A stretch of DNA of 16,858 nucleotides from Candidatus Omnitrophota bacterium (GCA_028717765.1 JAQUNE010000010.1:1-16858), one strand, 5' to 3'. Positions 1 to 7,240 are shown, counted from the first letter of the stretch. Numbers and translations: made by a program. Notes: generated from the sequence alone by a model not told the origin.

Positions 1-210
1 AACCTTAAGGTAAGCGTCCCGAAGGAAAATCCGGTAATTAAGAGTATTATCGGGATTTTTCCCGGCGCGGAAATCTATGAAAGGGAATTAATAGACCTCT
101 TTGGTGCCAAGGTTGAAGGCTTGCCAGAAGGCAACCGCTATCCACTCACCGATGATTGGCCTAAGGATGAGTATCCTTTACGTAAAGACTGGAGGCCGAA
201 AAATGCATAA
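1..210 (+). CDS. NuoC/MbhK/EchD-type 30 kDa hydrogenase subunit, 3' end (partial)
   Basis: This is the C-terminal 69 residues of a gene that enters from the left edge in frame 1 and stops at TAA 208-210. It carries the signature of the respiratory-chain 30 kDa family: ERELIDLFG (residues 27-35), followed by LPEGNRYPLTDDW and YPLRKDW. In complex I and group 4 hydrogenases this soluble subunit packs against the catalytic subunit in the peripheral arm and helps hold it to the small Fe-S subunit. Its last 8 bases overlap the start of the hydrogenase large subunit. The order 30 kDa, large subunit, NuoH-like, ferredoxin equals mbhK-L-M-N, so the small [4Fe-4S] subunit (MbhJ/NuoB-like) is expected upstream, outside the window. 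Family assignment is firm; the choice between the MbhK, EchD and NuoC names rests on context. Confidence 0.88.
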   Translation, partial: NLKVSVPKENPVIKSIIGIFPGAEIYERELIDLFGAKVEGLPEGNRYPLTDDWPKDEYPLRKDWRPKNA

Positions 211-1432
211 TTCCGAAGAATTTAAGATACCATTCGGGCCGCAGCATCCGGCTTTAAAAGAGCCGGAAAGTTTTAGCGTGGCTTTAAAAGGCGAAAAGAT
301 CCTGGGTGTTGAAATCAGGCTGGGTTATAATCACCGCGGAATCGAAAAAGCCGCGGAGGAAAGGACATATATTCAGGATGTATATTTAATTGAACGCATT
401 TGCGGGATCTGCTCGCATTCGCATTCTACCTGTTTTGTCCAGGCAGTAGAGGAGATTGCGGCTTTAGAAGTCCCAAAACGCGCACTTTACATCCGTACCT
501 TAATTGCGGAATTAGAGCGGGTGCACAGCCACTTATTGTGGTTGGGAGTTGCCGGACATGAAATCGGTTTTGATACGCTTTTAATGTACACTTGGCGGGA
601 CAGGGAAGTGGTGATGGATATCCTGGCTTTGCTTACGGGAAACCGGGTGAACTACGGAATTAATACAATCGGGGGGGTCAGGCGCGATATTTCAAAAGAG
701 CAGGCAGAAGACGTACTGAAAGCTATGGATACGCTTGAAGAGCGCACAAAATATTATATTGGGCTCGGGCTTGGAGAATCTACCCTGATTAAACGGCTTT
801 CTGGCGTCGGGGTATTGACTTATGATGATGCTTTACGCCTGGATGCAGTGGGGCCGACTGCGCGCGCTTCGGGAGTAAAACGCGATGTGAGAAAAGATGA
901 CCCTTATGCTGCTTATGCAGAATTGGATTTTAAGGTGATTACAGAAAAGAATTGCGATGTTTACGGCAGGACGCTGGTGCGTTTAAAAGAACTTATGGAA
1001 GCCTATCAGATTATCCGCCAATGTATCAAGAATATGCCGGATGGCCCGATTACGATTAAAGCACCGCGCAAAATTCCCGCGGGTGAGGCTTTGAGCCGTT
1101 ATGAAGCTCCGCGTGGAGAAGATGTGCATTATGTAAAAGCCAATGGCACGGAAAAGCCGGAACGCGTAAAGGTGCGGGCTCCCACATTAGCCAATGTCCA
1201 GGCAGTTAAACAAATGCTTAAGGATAGGTTTTTGGCTGATATGCCGATAGTGATTGCAGCAATTGATCCTTGTTTTTCTTGTACTGACCGGATGGTGGCG
1301 TTGAAGCAAATTGACAGTAAGGATGAAAAGATCATGAATTGGCAAACTTTACGTGATTACAGTATTGATTGGCACCGTAAGCAGGGAGTGGATTTTAAAA
1401 AATTAAACCAAAAATTAAAAATCAATGCTTAA
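203..1432 (+). CDS. Group 4 energy-converting [NiFe] hydrogenase large (catalytic) subunit
   Basis: Catalytic subunit of a membrane-bound H2-evolving or ferredoxin-linked [NiFe] hydrogenase (MbhL/EchE/HycE relatives), 409 aa. The N-terminal nickel motif is ERICGICSHSH (C67, C70, with E64 as the likely proton relay), and the C-terminal motif is DPCFSC (C357, C360). All four Ni-Fe cysteines are present, so it is a hydrogenase and not the NuoD subunit of complex I, whose counterparts lack them. HRGIEK near the N-terminus is shared with the NuoD family. The sequence CTDRM at 361-364 matches the site where HycI cuts HycE (after Arg, before Met), so about 46 C-terminal residues are probably removed on maturation. 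The ATG at 203 is chosen because GGAGG (191-195) lies 7 nt upstream; an in-frame upstream GTG at 101 would add residues with no family similarity. It overlaps both neighbours by 8 nt. Confidence 0.95.
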   Translation: MHNSEEFKIPFGPQHPALKEPESFSVALKGEKILGVEIRLGYNHRGIEKAAEERTYIQDVYLIERICGICSHSHSTCFVQAVEEIAALEVPKRALYIRTLIAELERVHSHLLWLGVAGHEIGFDTLLMYTWRDREVVMDILALLTGNRVNYGINTIGGVRRDISKEQAEDVLKAMDTLEERTKYYIGLGLGESTLIKRLSGVGVLTYDDALRLDAVGPTARASGVKRDVRKDDPYAAYAELDFKVITEKNCDVYGRTLVRLKELMEAYQIIRQCIKNMPDGPITIKAPRKIPAGEALSRYEAPRGEDVHYVKANGTEKPERVKVRAPTLANVQAVKQMLKDRFLADMPIVIAAIDPCFSCTDRMVALKQIDSKDEKIMNWQTLRDYSIDWHRKQGVDFKKLNQKLKINA

Positions 1433-2366
1433 AGAATTATTTCAAATTTTAATCTTTCCCGGTTTGCTCTTTTTGGTAATTTTTAGCTTATTTGCCGAAT
1501 ATTTTGACCGTAAGCTTTATGCCAGATTGCAGAACCGGGTGGGTCCGCCATGGTTTCAGCCATTCGCGGATATCTTAAAACTTCTGGGAAAAGAAGAGCT
1601 GATTCCTTGCGAGGCGAATCGCAAGATGTTTAGCCTTGCTCCACTCTTTGCGCTTACCGCGGCAGTTACAGCATTCCTTTATATTCCGCTTTGGAAAGTT
1701 GATACTTTGTTTTCCTTTAACGGCGACGTGTTGGTCGTGCTGTATCTTTTGACCATTCCCACACTTTCATTTTTTATTGGCGGCTGGTATTCTACCTCAT
1801 TGTTTGCCAGGATCGGATCAGTGCGTTCGATGACCCAGCTTTTTGCTTATGAAGTGCCTTTATTCATGGGGATTTTATCTTCCGCGCTTTTAGCAAATAC
1901 CTGGAATTTGGCTCAGATTGCATTATTTTACGCGCAGCATCCTTGGTTTTGGCTTTTTAATCTGCCGGGTTTTTGTGTTGCCTTAATTGCCTTATTAGGC
2001 AAATTAGAAAAGGTGCCTTTTGATATCCCGGAAGCAGAAACCGAAATTGTAGCAGGAAGTTTTACTGAGTACAGCGGAAAATTATTCGCCTTTTTAAAAC
2101 TCACCCTGGATGTTGAAATGATCACAGGTGCTGCGCTTCTGGCAGCGGTATTTTTTCCTTTTGGCCTGCAATTAAATCCCTTAATCGGATTTTTGGTTTT
2201 TCTGTTAAAAATTACTTTTATTGTTTTTCTACTTTCGCTTTTACGCACAGTGATGGCGCGGCTGCGTATAGACCAGATGATTGATTTCTGCTGGAAATAC
2301 CTGGTACCTCTGGCTTTTTTTCAGATTTTGCTTAACCTGGTTATAAAGGGGGTAATTTTAAAATGA
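1425..2366 (+). CDS. NuoH/MbhM/EchB-type membrane subunit of the hydrogenase
   Basis: Polytopic membrane subunit (313 aa, about eight hydrophobic segments) of the NADH dehydrogenase subunit 1 family, which anchors the peripheral arm and forms the start of the ion path. Family signatures are intact: RLQNRVGPP (34-42) with QPFADILKLLGKE just after it, KVPFDIPEAETEIVAG (196-211) with its acidic cluster in the cytoplasmic loop, TEYSG (214-218), and the late RTVMARLRIDQ segment (274-284). The length is normal for the family. The start overlaps the stop of the large subunit by 8 nt and has no strong Shine-Dalgarno, which suggests translational coupling. No MrpD-like antiporter subunit (NuoL/M/N type) lies downstream; if the complex has one, it must be upstream or elsewhere. 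Family assignment is secure; the pumped ion cannot be told from this subunit. Confidence 0.94.
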   Translation: MLKELFQILIFPGLLFLVIFSLFAEYFDRKLYARLQNRVGPPWFQPFADILKLLGKEELIPCEANRKMFSLAPLFALTAAVTAFLYIPLWKVDTLFSFNGDVLVVLYLLTIPTLSFFIGGWYSTSLFARIGSVRSMTQLFAYEVPLFMGILSSALLANTWNLAQIALFYAQHPWFWLFNLPGFCVALIALLGKLEKVPFDIPEAETEIVAGSFTEYSGKLFAFLKLTLDVEMITGAALLAAVFFPFGLQLNPLIGFLVFLLKITFIVFLLSLLRTVMARLRIDQMIDFCWKYLVPLAFFQILLNLVIKGVILK

Positions 2367-2743
2367 GGCCGGGCAAGATGATCAGGGAGGTCTTAGGCTC
2401 TATTTTTAAAAAACCGGCAACTAATCTTTACCCGGCAGAACAACTGCAGATGCCGGAAAATTTCCGCGGGAAACTAAAGTTTCATCCTGAGAGATGTGTG
2501 GGATGTAAATTATGTATGCGCGATTGTCCTACGGGGGCAATAACGATCAACAAAGTCGGGGAAAAAAAATTTGAAGCGGAAATCGATTTAGGTAAATGTA
2601 TTTATTGCGCACAATGCGTGGACTCTTGTTTAAAAAAGGCACTGGAAGCGACAAAAGAAGTTACGCTTGCCCAGGCAGATATTAAGAAGTTAAAGGTGGT
2701 TTTTGGCGATGACACTGCAAAGGATCCTGAAAAACAGGCTTAA
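2363..2743 (+). CDS. Two [4Fe-4S] ferredoxin-type subunit of the hydrogenase (MbhN/EchF/NuoI/HycF-like)
   Basis: Electron-transfer subunit of 126 aa with two clusters. Motif 1 is C45-x2-C48-x2-C51-x3-C55-P. Motif 2 is C79-x2-C82-x2-C85-x3-C89, in which the usual proline after the last Cys is Leu. In this family the subunit passes electrons from a soluble donor, often ferredoxin, to the Fe-S cluster of the small subunit and then to the NiFe site. About 40 residues precede the first cluster, and a lysine-rich, partly acidic tail follows the second. The ATG overlaps the stop of the membrane subunit as ATGA (2363-2366), with an AAGGGGG-type Shine-Dalgarno about 10 nt upstream. The 3' end is overlapped by the start of the protease gene. 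The Pro-to-Leu change is outside the cluster ligands and should not abolish binding. Confidence 0.93.
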   Translation: MRPGKMIREVLGSIFKKPATNLYPAEQLQMPENFRGKLKFHPERCVGCKLCMRDCPTGAITINKVGEKKFEAEIDLGKCIYCAQCVDSCLKKALEATKEVTLAQADIKKLKVVFGDDTAKDPEKQA

Positions 2744-3215
2744 AGGCGCAGAAAAAATAGCTGTGCTGGGCGTAGGAAGCGAATTAAAAGGCGATGACGC
2801 GGCAGGGATGTTGGTTGCCAGGCAAATCAAGCAGCGGGGTAGAAAGATGCATGCGCAAAAGCCTGTGAAAGTTTTTTTGGGCTCAACCGCCCCAGAAAAT
2901 ATTACTGGAGAAATCAGGGAATTTGCGCCAAGCCACCTTTTAATTATTGATGCAGCTTGTGTGTCTAAAAGGACAGGTACGATAAAGGTTTTTTCCGGCG
3001 GACAGATCGACGGGTTTTCGTTTTCCACGCATCGGCTGCCGATAAAAATTTTAGCCGATTATTTGACCTCGAGTATCGGCTGCGCAGTAACCTTTATCGG
3101 TATCCAACCGGAGAAGATGAAATTCTTGAGCCAGCCTGGTAAGGCGGTATCAGAATCGGTAAATAAACTTTCTTGCCTATTAGGGAATATTTTTTATAAG
3201 GAGTGTGCAAGATGA
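2709..3215 (+). CDS. hycI: HycI-family hydrogenase maturation protease
   Basis: Nickel-dependent endopeptidase (168 aa from this start) that trims the C-terminus of the large subunit once the NiFe centre is inserted. All three metal-ligand positions known from HycI/HybD are visible: D30 in GVGSELKGDDAAG, D81 in LLIIDAAC, and H108 in STHRLPIKIL. Its expected substrate is the CTDR-M bond of the large subunit four genes upstream, a match to the HycE/HycI pair of E. coli. ATG 2709 is preferred over the in-frame TTG 2703 because AAAGGTGG (2692-2699) lies 9 nt before the ATG but only 3 nt before the TTG. The gene overlaps the ferredoxin gene by 35 nt and its TGA forms an ATGA overlap with the ExbB-like gene. 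The family call is strong; specificity for this hydrogenase is inferred from linkage. Confidence 0.92.
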   Translation: MTLQRILKNRLKGAEKIAVLGVGSELKGDDAAGMLVARQIKQRGRKMHAQKPVKVFLGSTAPENITGEIREFAPSHLLIIDAACVSKRTGTIKVFSGGQIDGFSFSTHRLPIKILADYLTSSIGCAVTFIGIQPEKMKFLSQPGKAVSESVNKLSCLLGNIFYKECAR

Positions 3216-3829
3216 GCATATGGCAATTAGTAAGAACCGGTGGTTTTACGATGATAATTCTGCTGACTTGTTCGGTTATTTCTTTGGCAATCATTATAGA
3301 AAGATATATTTACTATCGTAGCAGGTCGAGGCAGAAAAGAATAGATTTTATACATGATATCCGCCAGGAACTAGAAAAAGGAAATTTAAAAAAAGCTTTA
3401 GAGATCTGTAAGAATACAGATTCGCCATTTTCCAGTGTTGTGTATTCGGGGCTCAATTTATCCGGACACAGCGAAGTAGTGATTTCGAATACTATGGAAA
3501 GGGAAGTAGCGATAGAAACAATTAAATTAGAGCGTTTTACCAGTATTGTCGGTACCATCGGTTCAACCGCGGTTTATATCGGCCTTTTTGGTACGGTACT
3601 GGGGATCATCAGGGCCTTTCATGATATCTCTGCTACTGGTGCCGGAGGGATTAGTGTGGTAATTAGCGGAATTTCCGAGGCCTTAGCCTGTACCGCGGCA
3701 GGGCTTTGTGTGGCAGTACCTGCGGTTATTGCTTACAACTATTTTATTAAAAAAATAGATAATTTTATTACGGATATGGAATTAGCCGCCTCAGAAATCA
3801 TAGATTTAATTACTCTAAAGGCGAAATGA
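3212..3829 (+). CDS. exbB: ExbB/TolQ/MotA-family proton-channel protein
   Basis: Inner-membrane stator protein (205 aa) that with ExbD/TolR uses the proton gradient to energise a periplasmic partner. It has the family layout: TM1 (residues 12-30), a cytoplasmic stretch rich in charge, TM2 in GTIGSTAVYIGLFGTVLGII (114-133), and TM3 in EALACTAAGLCVAVPAVIA (156-174). The GLFGTVLGIIRAF and GISEAL-x-CTAAGL blocks are the MotA/TolQ/ExbB signature. ATG 3212 is chosen over GTG 3203 because AAGGAG (3198-3203) sits 8 nt upstream of the ATG and overlaps the GTG. It starts inside the stop of the hydrogenase protease gene (ATGA) and ends in an ATGA with exbD. ExbB and TolQ cannot be separated from sequence alone, and no TonB, TolA or TolB gene is in the window. 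Confidence 0.92.
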   Translation: MSIWQLVRTGGFTMIILLTCSVISLAIIIERYIYYRSRSRQKRIDFIHDIRQELEKGNLKKALEICKNTDSPFSSVVYSGLNLSGHSEVVISNTMEREVAIETIKLERFTSIVGTIGSTAVYIGLFGTVLGIIRAFHDISATGAGGISVVISGISEALACTAAGLCVAVPAVIAYNYFIKKIDNFITDMELAASEIIDLITLKAK

Positions 3830-4236
3830 ATAATTTAAGGGGCAGAAAGCAGAAATTAATCGCGGAAATCAATATTACTCCTTTTACCGACGTGATCCTG
3901 GTTTTATTGATTATTTTTATGATTACTACTCCTTTGATGATGCAGTCAGGGATCAAAGTCAATGCTCCGAAGGCAGTAAACGCCAAGCCGCTTAAAAATA
4001 CTAAAGCCCAAGTGACGATTACAGTAAATGATGAGAACCTTGTTTATTTGGATAGCCAGCTGGTAACTAAAAAGGAATTGCGGGAAAAGATTAGCCAGTT
4101 ACATAATGATAACCCTGATCTTGAGGTAGTTTTATTTTCTGATAAAATGGTCAGGTTTAAGGATATTGTTGCGGTTTTAGATTCGGTGAATGATTTGGGA
4201 ATCAGGAATTTGAACATAGCATCTGGAACAGAATAA
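3826..4236 (+). CDS. exbD: ExbD/TolR-family biopolymer transport protein
   Basis: Partner of the ExbB-like protein, 136 aa, with a short cytoplasmic N-terminus, one TM helix and a periplasmic domain. The helix contains the family hallmark INITPFTDVILVLLIIFMI, with D22 as the proton-carrying aspartate. The periplasmic part (about 65-136) shows the usual alternation VTITVNDENLVYLDSQLVTK, then VVLFSDKMVRFKDIVAVLD and a C-terminal IRNLNIASG strand. The gene begins within the exbB stop (ATGA 3826-3829) and is followed after 21 nt by the pyrophosphatase gene. The absence of a TonB-like gene means the cargo or energised partner is unknown; a Tol-Pal-like role is equally possible. Confidence 0.93.
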   Translation: MNNLRGRKQKLIAEINITPFTDVILVLLIIFMITTPLMMQSGIKVNAPKAVNAKPLKNTKAQVTITVNDENLVYLDSQLVTKKELREKISQLHNDNPDLEVVLFSDKMVRFKDIVAVLDSVNDLGIRNLNIASGTE

Positions 4237-4257
4237 AAGAGAGGAGCAACAATAAAC

Positions 4258-6546
4258 ATGTTTGGTTTAATGCATGCAACTTTGTTTGAAGTAGTTTCGA
4301 TCTGGACAGTGCTTTTTATTGCCTTTGCAGGATTAGGGTACGCTTTTATGTTGAGGCTGCAGGTGATGCGTAAGGATAAAGGCACACCAAAAATGCAGGA
4401 AGTCTGGCAAGCAATTAAGCTGGGGGCTGATGCTTATTTAGGCCGCCAGTTAAGAACGATCATTCCTTTGATCGTAGTGTTGACGGTTGTTCTGTTCTTT
4501 AGCGTATATGTGATTCCTCCTAGCCAGGAAGCTTTGGAGCGTTTTAGTAAATTCAGCCCCGACATGGTGCGTTTACTCGTAGGTGTTGGCCGTGCGTTGG
4601 CTTTCGTGATGGGTGCTTTCTTTTCACTTATAGTCGGACAATTTGGTATGCGTATGGCAGTGGAAGGTAATGTGAGAGTAGCGTCTGCTGCTCGTCACAG
4701 TTTTTCCGAGGCACTGAAGATCGCCTATAGAACTGGTACAATTACCGGTATGCTTACGGATGGTTTAGGGCTTTTGGGCGGGACTACGATTTTTATGATT
4801 TTTGGGATTGCTTCTCCGGATGTGCTCTTAGGATTCGGTTTTGGCGGGACATTGCTGGCATTATTTATGCGTGTTGGAGGAGGCATATATACCAAGGCAG
4901 CAGATGTGGGAGCGGACTTAGTAGGTAAAGTAGAAAAGAATATTCCAGAGGATGATCCGCGAAATGCCGCAGTAATAGCTGATTTAGTTGGGGATAATGT
5001 TGGCGATTGCGCAGGGATGGCCGCGGATATATTCGAATCCTATGAAGTGACGATTGTTTCAGGTTTGATCCTTGGGTTAGCATTGGTAGGGATCACCCAT
5101 GAATTAAAATGGATAATCTTTCCTCTCTTAGTACGCGGTATTGGCGTAATTTCTTCGATTATCGGAACTTATCTTGTGAGGGGAACAGAAAATAAAGAAG
5201 GTAAACACGAAGATGCCTTTTTAAGCATTAACCGCGGATATTTTGCTTCTGCAGGTATTTCTATAGTTGCATTTTTATTTCTTGCCCATTATTATATGCA
5301 TGAATGGCGGGCATTTTTCTCAGTTGCCGTAGGTATTCTTTTGGCAATCGTGATCGATGAGTTAACAAAATATTTTACCCACACCAGCCATGCGCCGGTG
5401 AAAGAAATTGCCCAGTCTTCTAATACAGGAGCGGCGACACTGATCTTACGCGGGCTATCCATGGGGTTTGAATCTTCTGCCTGGCAGCTGATCGTGATTG
5501 CAGGGACGATCCTGGCAGCGATTGTGATTTATTGGGGGTATCCGATAATTTTTGTGCTTTACGGTGTGGCAATGACCGGTATTGGGATGCTTACTTTAAC
5601 CGGTAATAATGTGGCGATGGATTCTTTTGGCCCGATAGCGGACAACGCCAACGGCATCGGAGAGATGGCTCACTTAGAGCCAAAGGCGCGCCAGATTATG
5701 GCAGACCTTGATGCAGTAGGTAATACTACTAAGGCAATTACTAAAGGTGTGGCGATTGGTTCAGCTGTGATTGCTGCAGTATCATTATTTGGTTCGTTTC
5801 TCGCGGACGTTTCCCGCGTACAAGGGCAGATGGGGATCGAAGCAGGTAAAACTTTACTTGCTACTGGTATCCGCGTTTCTGAACCGATGGTTTTTATCGG
5901 TTTACTAATTGGCGGAGCGATTCCCTGTTTATTTTCTTCGCTGACAATTAATTCTGTAGCAAAGGCTGCAGGTTTAATTGTCGAAGAAGTACGCCATCAG
6001 TTTCATATTCCGGGATTAATGGAAGGTAAGGTTAAGCCGGATTATAAAAAAGCTGTGGATATCTGTACGGTTTCCGCGCAAAAAGAACTTGTTGGCTTAG
6101 CTTTAATTGCCGTGCTTAGCCCGCTTCTTATCGGGATGGTTTTACGCATCGAAGCATTAGGCGGATTTCTCGCAGGGATAATTCTTTCCGGGCAACTCTT
6201 GGCGGTATTTATGGCTACGGCAGGAGGCGCTTGGGATAATGCCAAAAAAACTATCGAAGACGGCCTTTATGGCGGCAAGGGTTCGGATGCGCATAAAGCT
6301 TCGGTAGTCGGTGACACCGTGGGTGATCCTTTAAAAGATACCTCTGGCCCGGCATTAAATCCAATGATTAAAGTCATTAACCTGGTTTCGCTCTTAGCAG
6401 CACCGATTTTGATCCACTATCGCAGAACTGACCCAAGGGTTATTATCGGAATTATGTTTTGCGTAATTTTTATTACCGGAGCGATTCTTTATTCTAAGCA
6501 TGGTGCGATAAGTTTTAGGCAAAAAAAGCATAAAAGAGGGTTTTAA
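4258..6546 (+). CDS. hppA: Membrane-bound, K+-independent H+-translocating pyrophosphatase
   Basis: Polytopic ion pump (762 aa, a normal length) that couples hydrolysis of cytoplasmic pyrophosphate to proton export, or can run in reverse to make PPi. The Mg-PPi site blocks are complete: GGGIYTKAADVGADLVGKVE (207-226), DDPRN (232-236), DNVGDCAGMAAD (246-257), IADNANGIGEM, GGAWDNAKKTIEDG (from 656) and GDTVGDPLKDTSGP (from 685). The subclass switch reads GNTTKAITKG: Lys492 and Thr495 occupy the positions where K+-dependent enzymes have Ala and Gly/Ala. By the known rule this is a K+-independent enzyme, and these pump H+ rather than Na+. GAGGAG (about 4240-4245) lies 12 nt upstream of the ATG. 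It is the last gene of the hydrogenase operon, 21 nt after exbD and just before a strong terminator. Confidence 0.96.
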   Translation: MFGLMHATLFEVVSIWTVLFIAFAGLGYAFMLRLQVMRKDKGTPKMQEVWQAIKLGADAYLGRQLRTIIPLIVVLTVVLFFSVYVIPPSQEALERFSKFSPDMVRLLVGVGRALAFVMGAFFSLIVGQFGMRMAVEGNVRVASAARHSFSEALKIAYRTGTITGMLTDGLGLLGGTTIFMIFGIASPDVLLGFGFGGTLLALFMRVGGGIYTKAADVGADLVGKVEKNIPEDDPRNAAVIADLVGDNVGDCAGMAADIFESYEVTIVSGLILGLALVGITHELKWIIFPLLVRGIGVISSIIGTYLVRGTENKEGKHEDAFLSINRGYFASAGISIVAFLFLAHYYMHEWRAFFSVAVGILLAIVIDELTKYFTHTSHAPVKEIAQSSNTGAATLILRGLSMGFESSAWQLIVIAGTILAAIVIYWGYPIIFVLYGVAMTGIGMLTLTGNNVAMDSFGPIADNANGIGEMAHLEPKARQIMADLDAVGNTTKAITKGVAIGSAVIAAVSLFGSFLADVSRVQGQMGIEAGKTLLATGIRVSEPMVFIGLLIGGAIPCLFSSLTINSVAKAAGLIVEEVRHQFHIPGLMEGKVKPDYKKAVDICTVSAQKELVGLALIAVLSPLLIGMVLRIEALGGFLAGIILSGQLLAVFMATAGGAWDNAKKTIEDGLYGGKGSDAHKASVVGDTVGDPLKDTSGPALNPMIKVINLVSLLAAPILIHYRRTDPRVIIGIMFCVIFITGAILYSKHGAISFRQKKHKRGF

Positions 6547-6560
6547 AACTTATTTTCAGG

Positions 6561-6598
6561 AAAACGCGGGATCCTTAAAGATTCCGCGTTTTTTATTT
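6561..6598 (+). terminator. Intrinsic terminator of the hydrogenase-pyrophosphatase operon
   Basis: A 13-bp stem with one G-U wobble pairs 6561-6573 with 6580-6592 around a 6-nt loop (CTTAAA). The GC-rich core is CGCGG/CCGCG, and the descending arm runs into TTTT-A-TTT. It lies 14 nt after the hppA stop. The next promoter begins immediately after it, so it insulates the two transcription units. Confidence 0.9.
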
Positions 6599-6600
6599 AC

Positions 6601-6629
6601 TTGACAGTATTAATTTTTAATCATAAAAT
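6601..6629 (+). promoter_or_regulatory. Near-consensus sigma70 promoter for the small-peptide / sigma-factor / CHAT unit
   Basis: TTGACA (6601-6606), a 17-nt spacer and TAAAAT (6624-6629) match the housekeeping consensus closely. It follows the terminator directly and points at the first small peptide gene, with a predicted start near 6636 and a leader of roughly 55 nt that ends in AAGGAG. No terminator is visible between here and the sigma factor, so read-through into the downstream genes is likely. Confidence 0.82.
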
Positions 6630-6689
6630 GAAAATAAGTTCTTTCGATAGATTCAAAACTAAAGATATCATACGCAAGGAGAAGTAGGG

Positions 6690-6932
6690 TTGCAGAAAGA
6701 AAGTTCTAAGCGGAAAATATGGAAGCGGCCTCAATTATTTGTTTTGCAGAAAAACGATTCTCTTCCTGGTGTATTAACAATTTGTAAGACTTATGTAGTG
6801 GGTAGCTTGAATTATATGGACCCTCATGAGGTGGCGGGTTCTTGCCACAGCTCAGGGACATCCAAAAAAGGTCTTTTTGACCCAAACGGCACTTCAGTTT
6901 GCCTGAATTGCCAAAGCTTAATGTCTTCTTAA
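6690..6932 (+). CDS. Small Cys-containing peptide, possible RiPP-type precursor (copy 1)
   Basis: An 80-aa basic-then-polar peptide with no TM segment or signal peptide. The start is TTG, supported by AAGGAG at 6676-6681, 8 nt upstream; the only in-frame ATG is far inside. The N-terminal third is KRKIWKRPQLFVLQ, followed by a linker with L29 and C32-K33. The rest is rich in Gly, Ser, Thr, Asn and Cys (C52, C71, C74). W11, P14, L16, V18, L29, C32 and K33 fall at identical positions in the next gene although the C-terminal halves do not align. A conserved front with a variable Cys-rich back is the pattern of leader-core peptides. I recall similar W-x-x-P-x-L-x-V / L-x-x-C-K short proteins from uncultivated bacteria, but I cannot verify this. 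No maturase is in the window. It could also be a small metal-binding or regulatory protein. Confidence 0.72.
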   Translation: MQKESSKRKIWKRPQLFVLQKNDSLPGVLTICKTYVVGSLNYMDPHEVAGSCHSSGTSKKGLFDPNGTSVCLNCQSLMSS

Positions 6933-6958
6933 TTAGTTGACGCCTAAAGAGGAATAAC

Positions 6959-7240
6959 TTGCGAAGAAAAATAGAACACAGAAAAAAATGGCAGCCTCCT
7001 AAGCTTATAGTGATTATAAGCGGCGATCCCGGAGAAAATATATTGCAAACTTGTAAAATTACGGGATGGGCGGGATTTGAGTCATTTAACAGCGGTTGTT
7101 TTACTTCTCAAGGCGATTGTTACGATCTTTGTGCTAATCTTCCGCCGCCTCCCCCGGGGCAAGGCTGGGTGTGCCCTCCGAATCATATAATATGCAATTA
7201 TTTGTGTGTACCCTGCCAGTCTGCCCAGCCAAAGTCTTAA
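6959..7240 (+). CDS. Small Cys- and Pro-rich peptide, possible RiPP-type precursor (copy 2)
   Basis: A 93-aa paralog of the preceding peptide. It starts with TTG and has AAAGAGGA (6946-6953) just upstream; it contains no internal methionine, so TTG is the only plausible start. The front half, HRKKWQPPKLIVIISGDP with L29 and C32-K33, aligns without gaps to copy 1. The back half is different: C47, C54, C58, a run of five prolines (62-66), then C72, C79, C83 and C86, giving eight cysteines in all. The gap to copy 1 is only 26 nt, so the two are co-transcribed. The many cysteines suggest disulfide or thioether bridging, or metal binding. It lies 59 nt ahead of the ECF sigma factor gene with no terminator between. 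No leader-peptidase double-Gly motif is seen. The function is not known. Confidence 0.72.
   Translation: MRRKIEHRKKWQPPKLIVIISGDPGENILQTCKITGWAGFESFNSGCFTSQGDCYDLCANLPPPPPGQGWVCPPNHIICNYLCVPCQSAQPKS

Noticed and set aside
101..202. N-terminal extension of the hydrogenase large subunit from GTG 101
   Set aside because: It lies inside the real reading frame of the 30 kDa subunit, has no family similarity, and ATG 203 has GGAGG 7 nt upstream.
2703..2708. TTG start for the maturation protease
   Set aside because: Only 3 nt from the Shine-Dalgarno; ATG 2709 has proper spacing.
203..2743. Complex I (Nuo) instead of a hydrogenase
   Set aside because: The large subunit keeps both CxxC nickel motifs and a HycI-type protease follows; NuoD lacks these.
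3203..3211. GTG start for the ExbB-like gene
   Set aside because: It overlaps the AAGGAG; ATG 3212 has 8-nt spacing and forms an ATGA junction.
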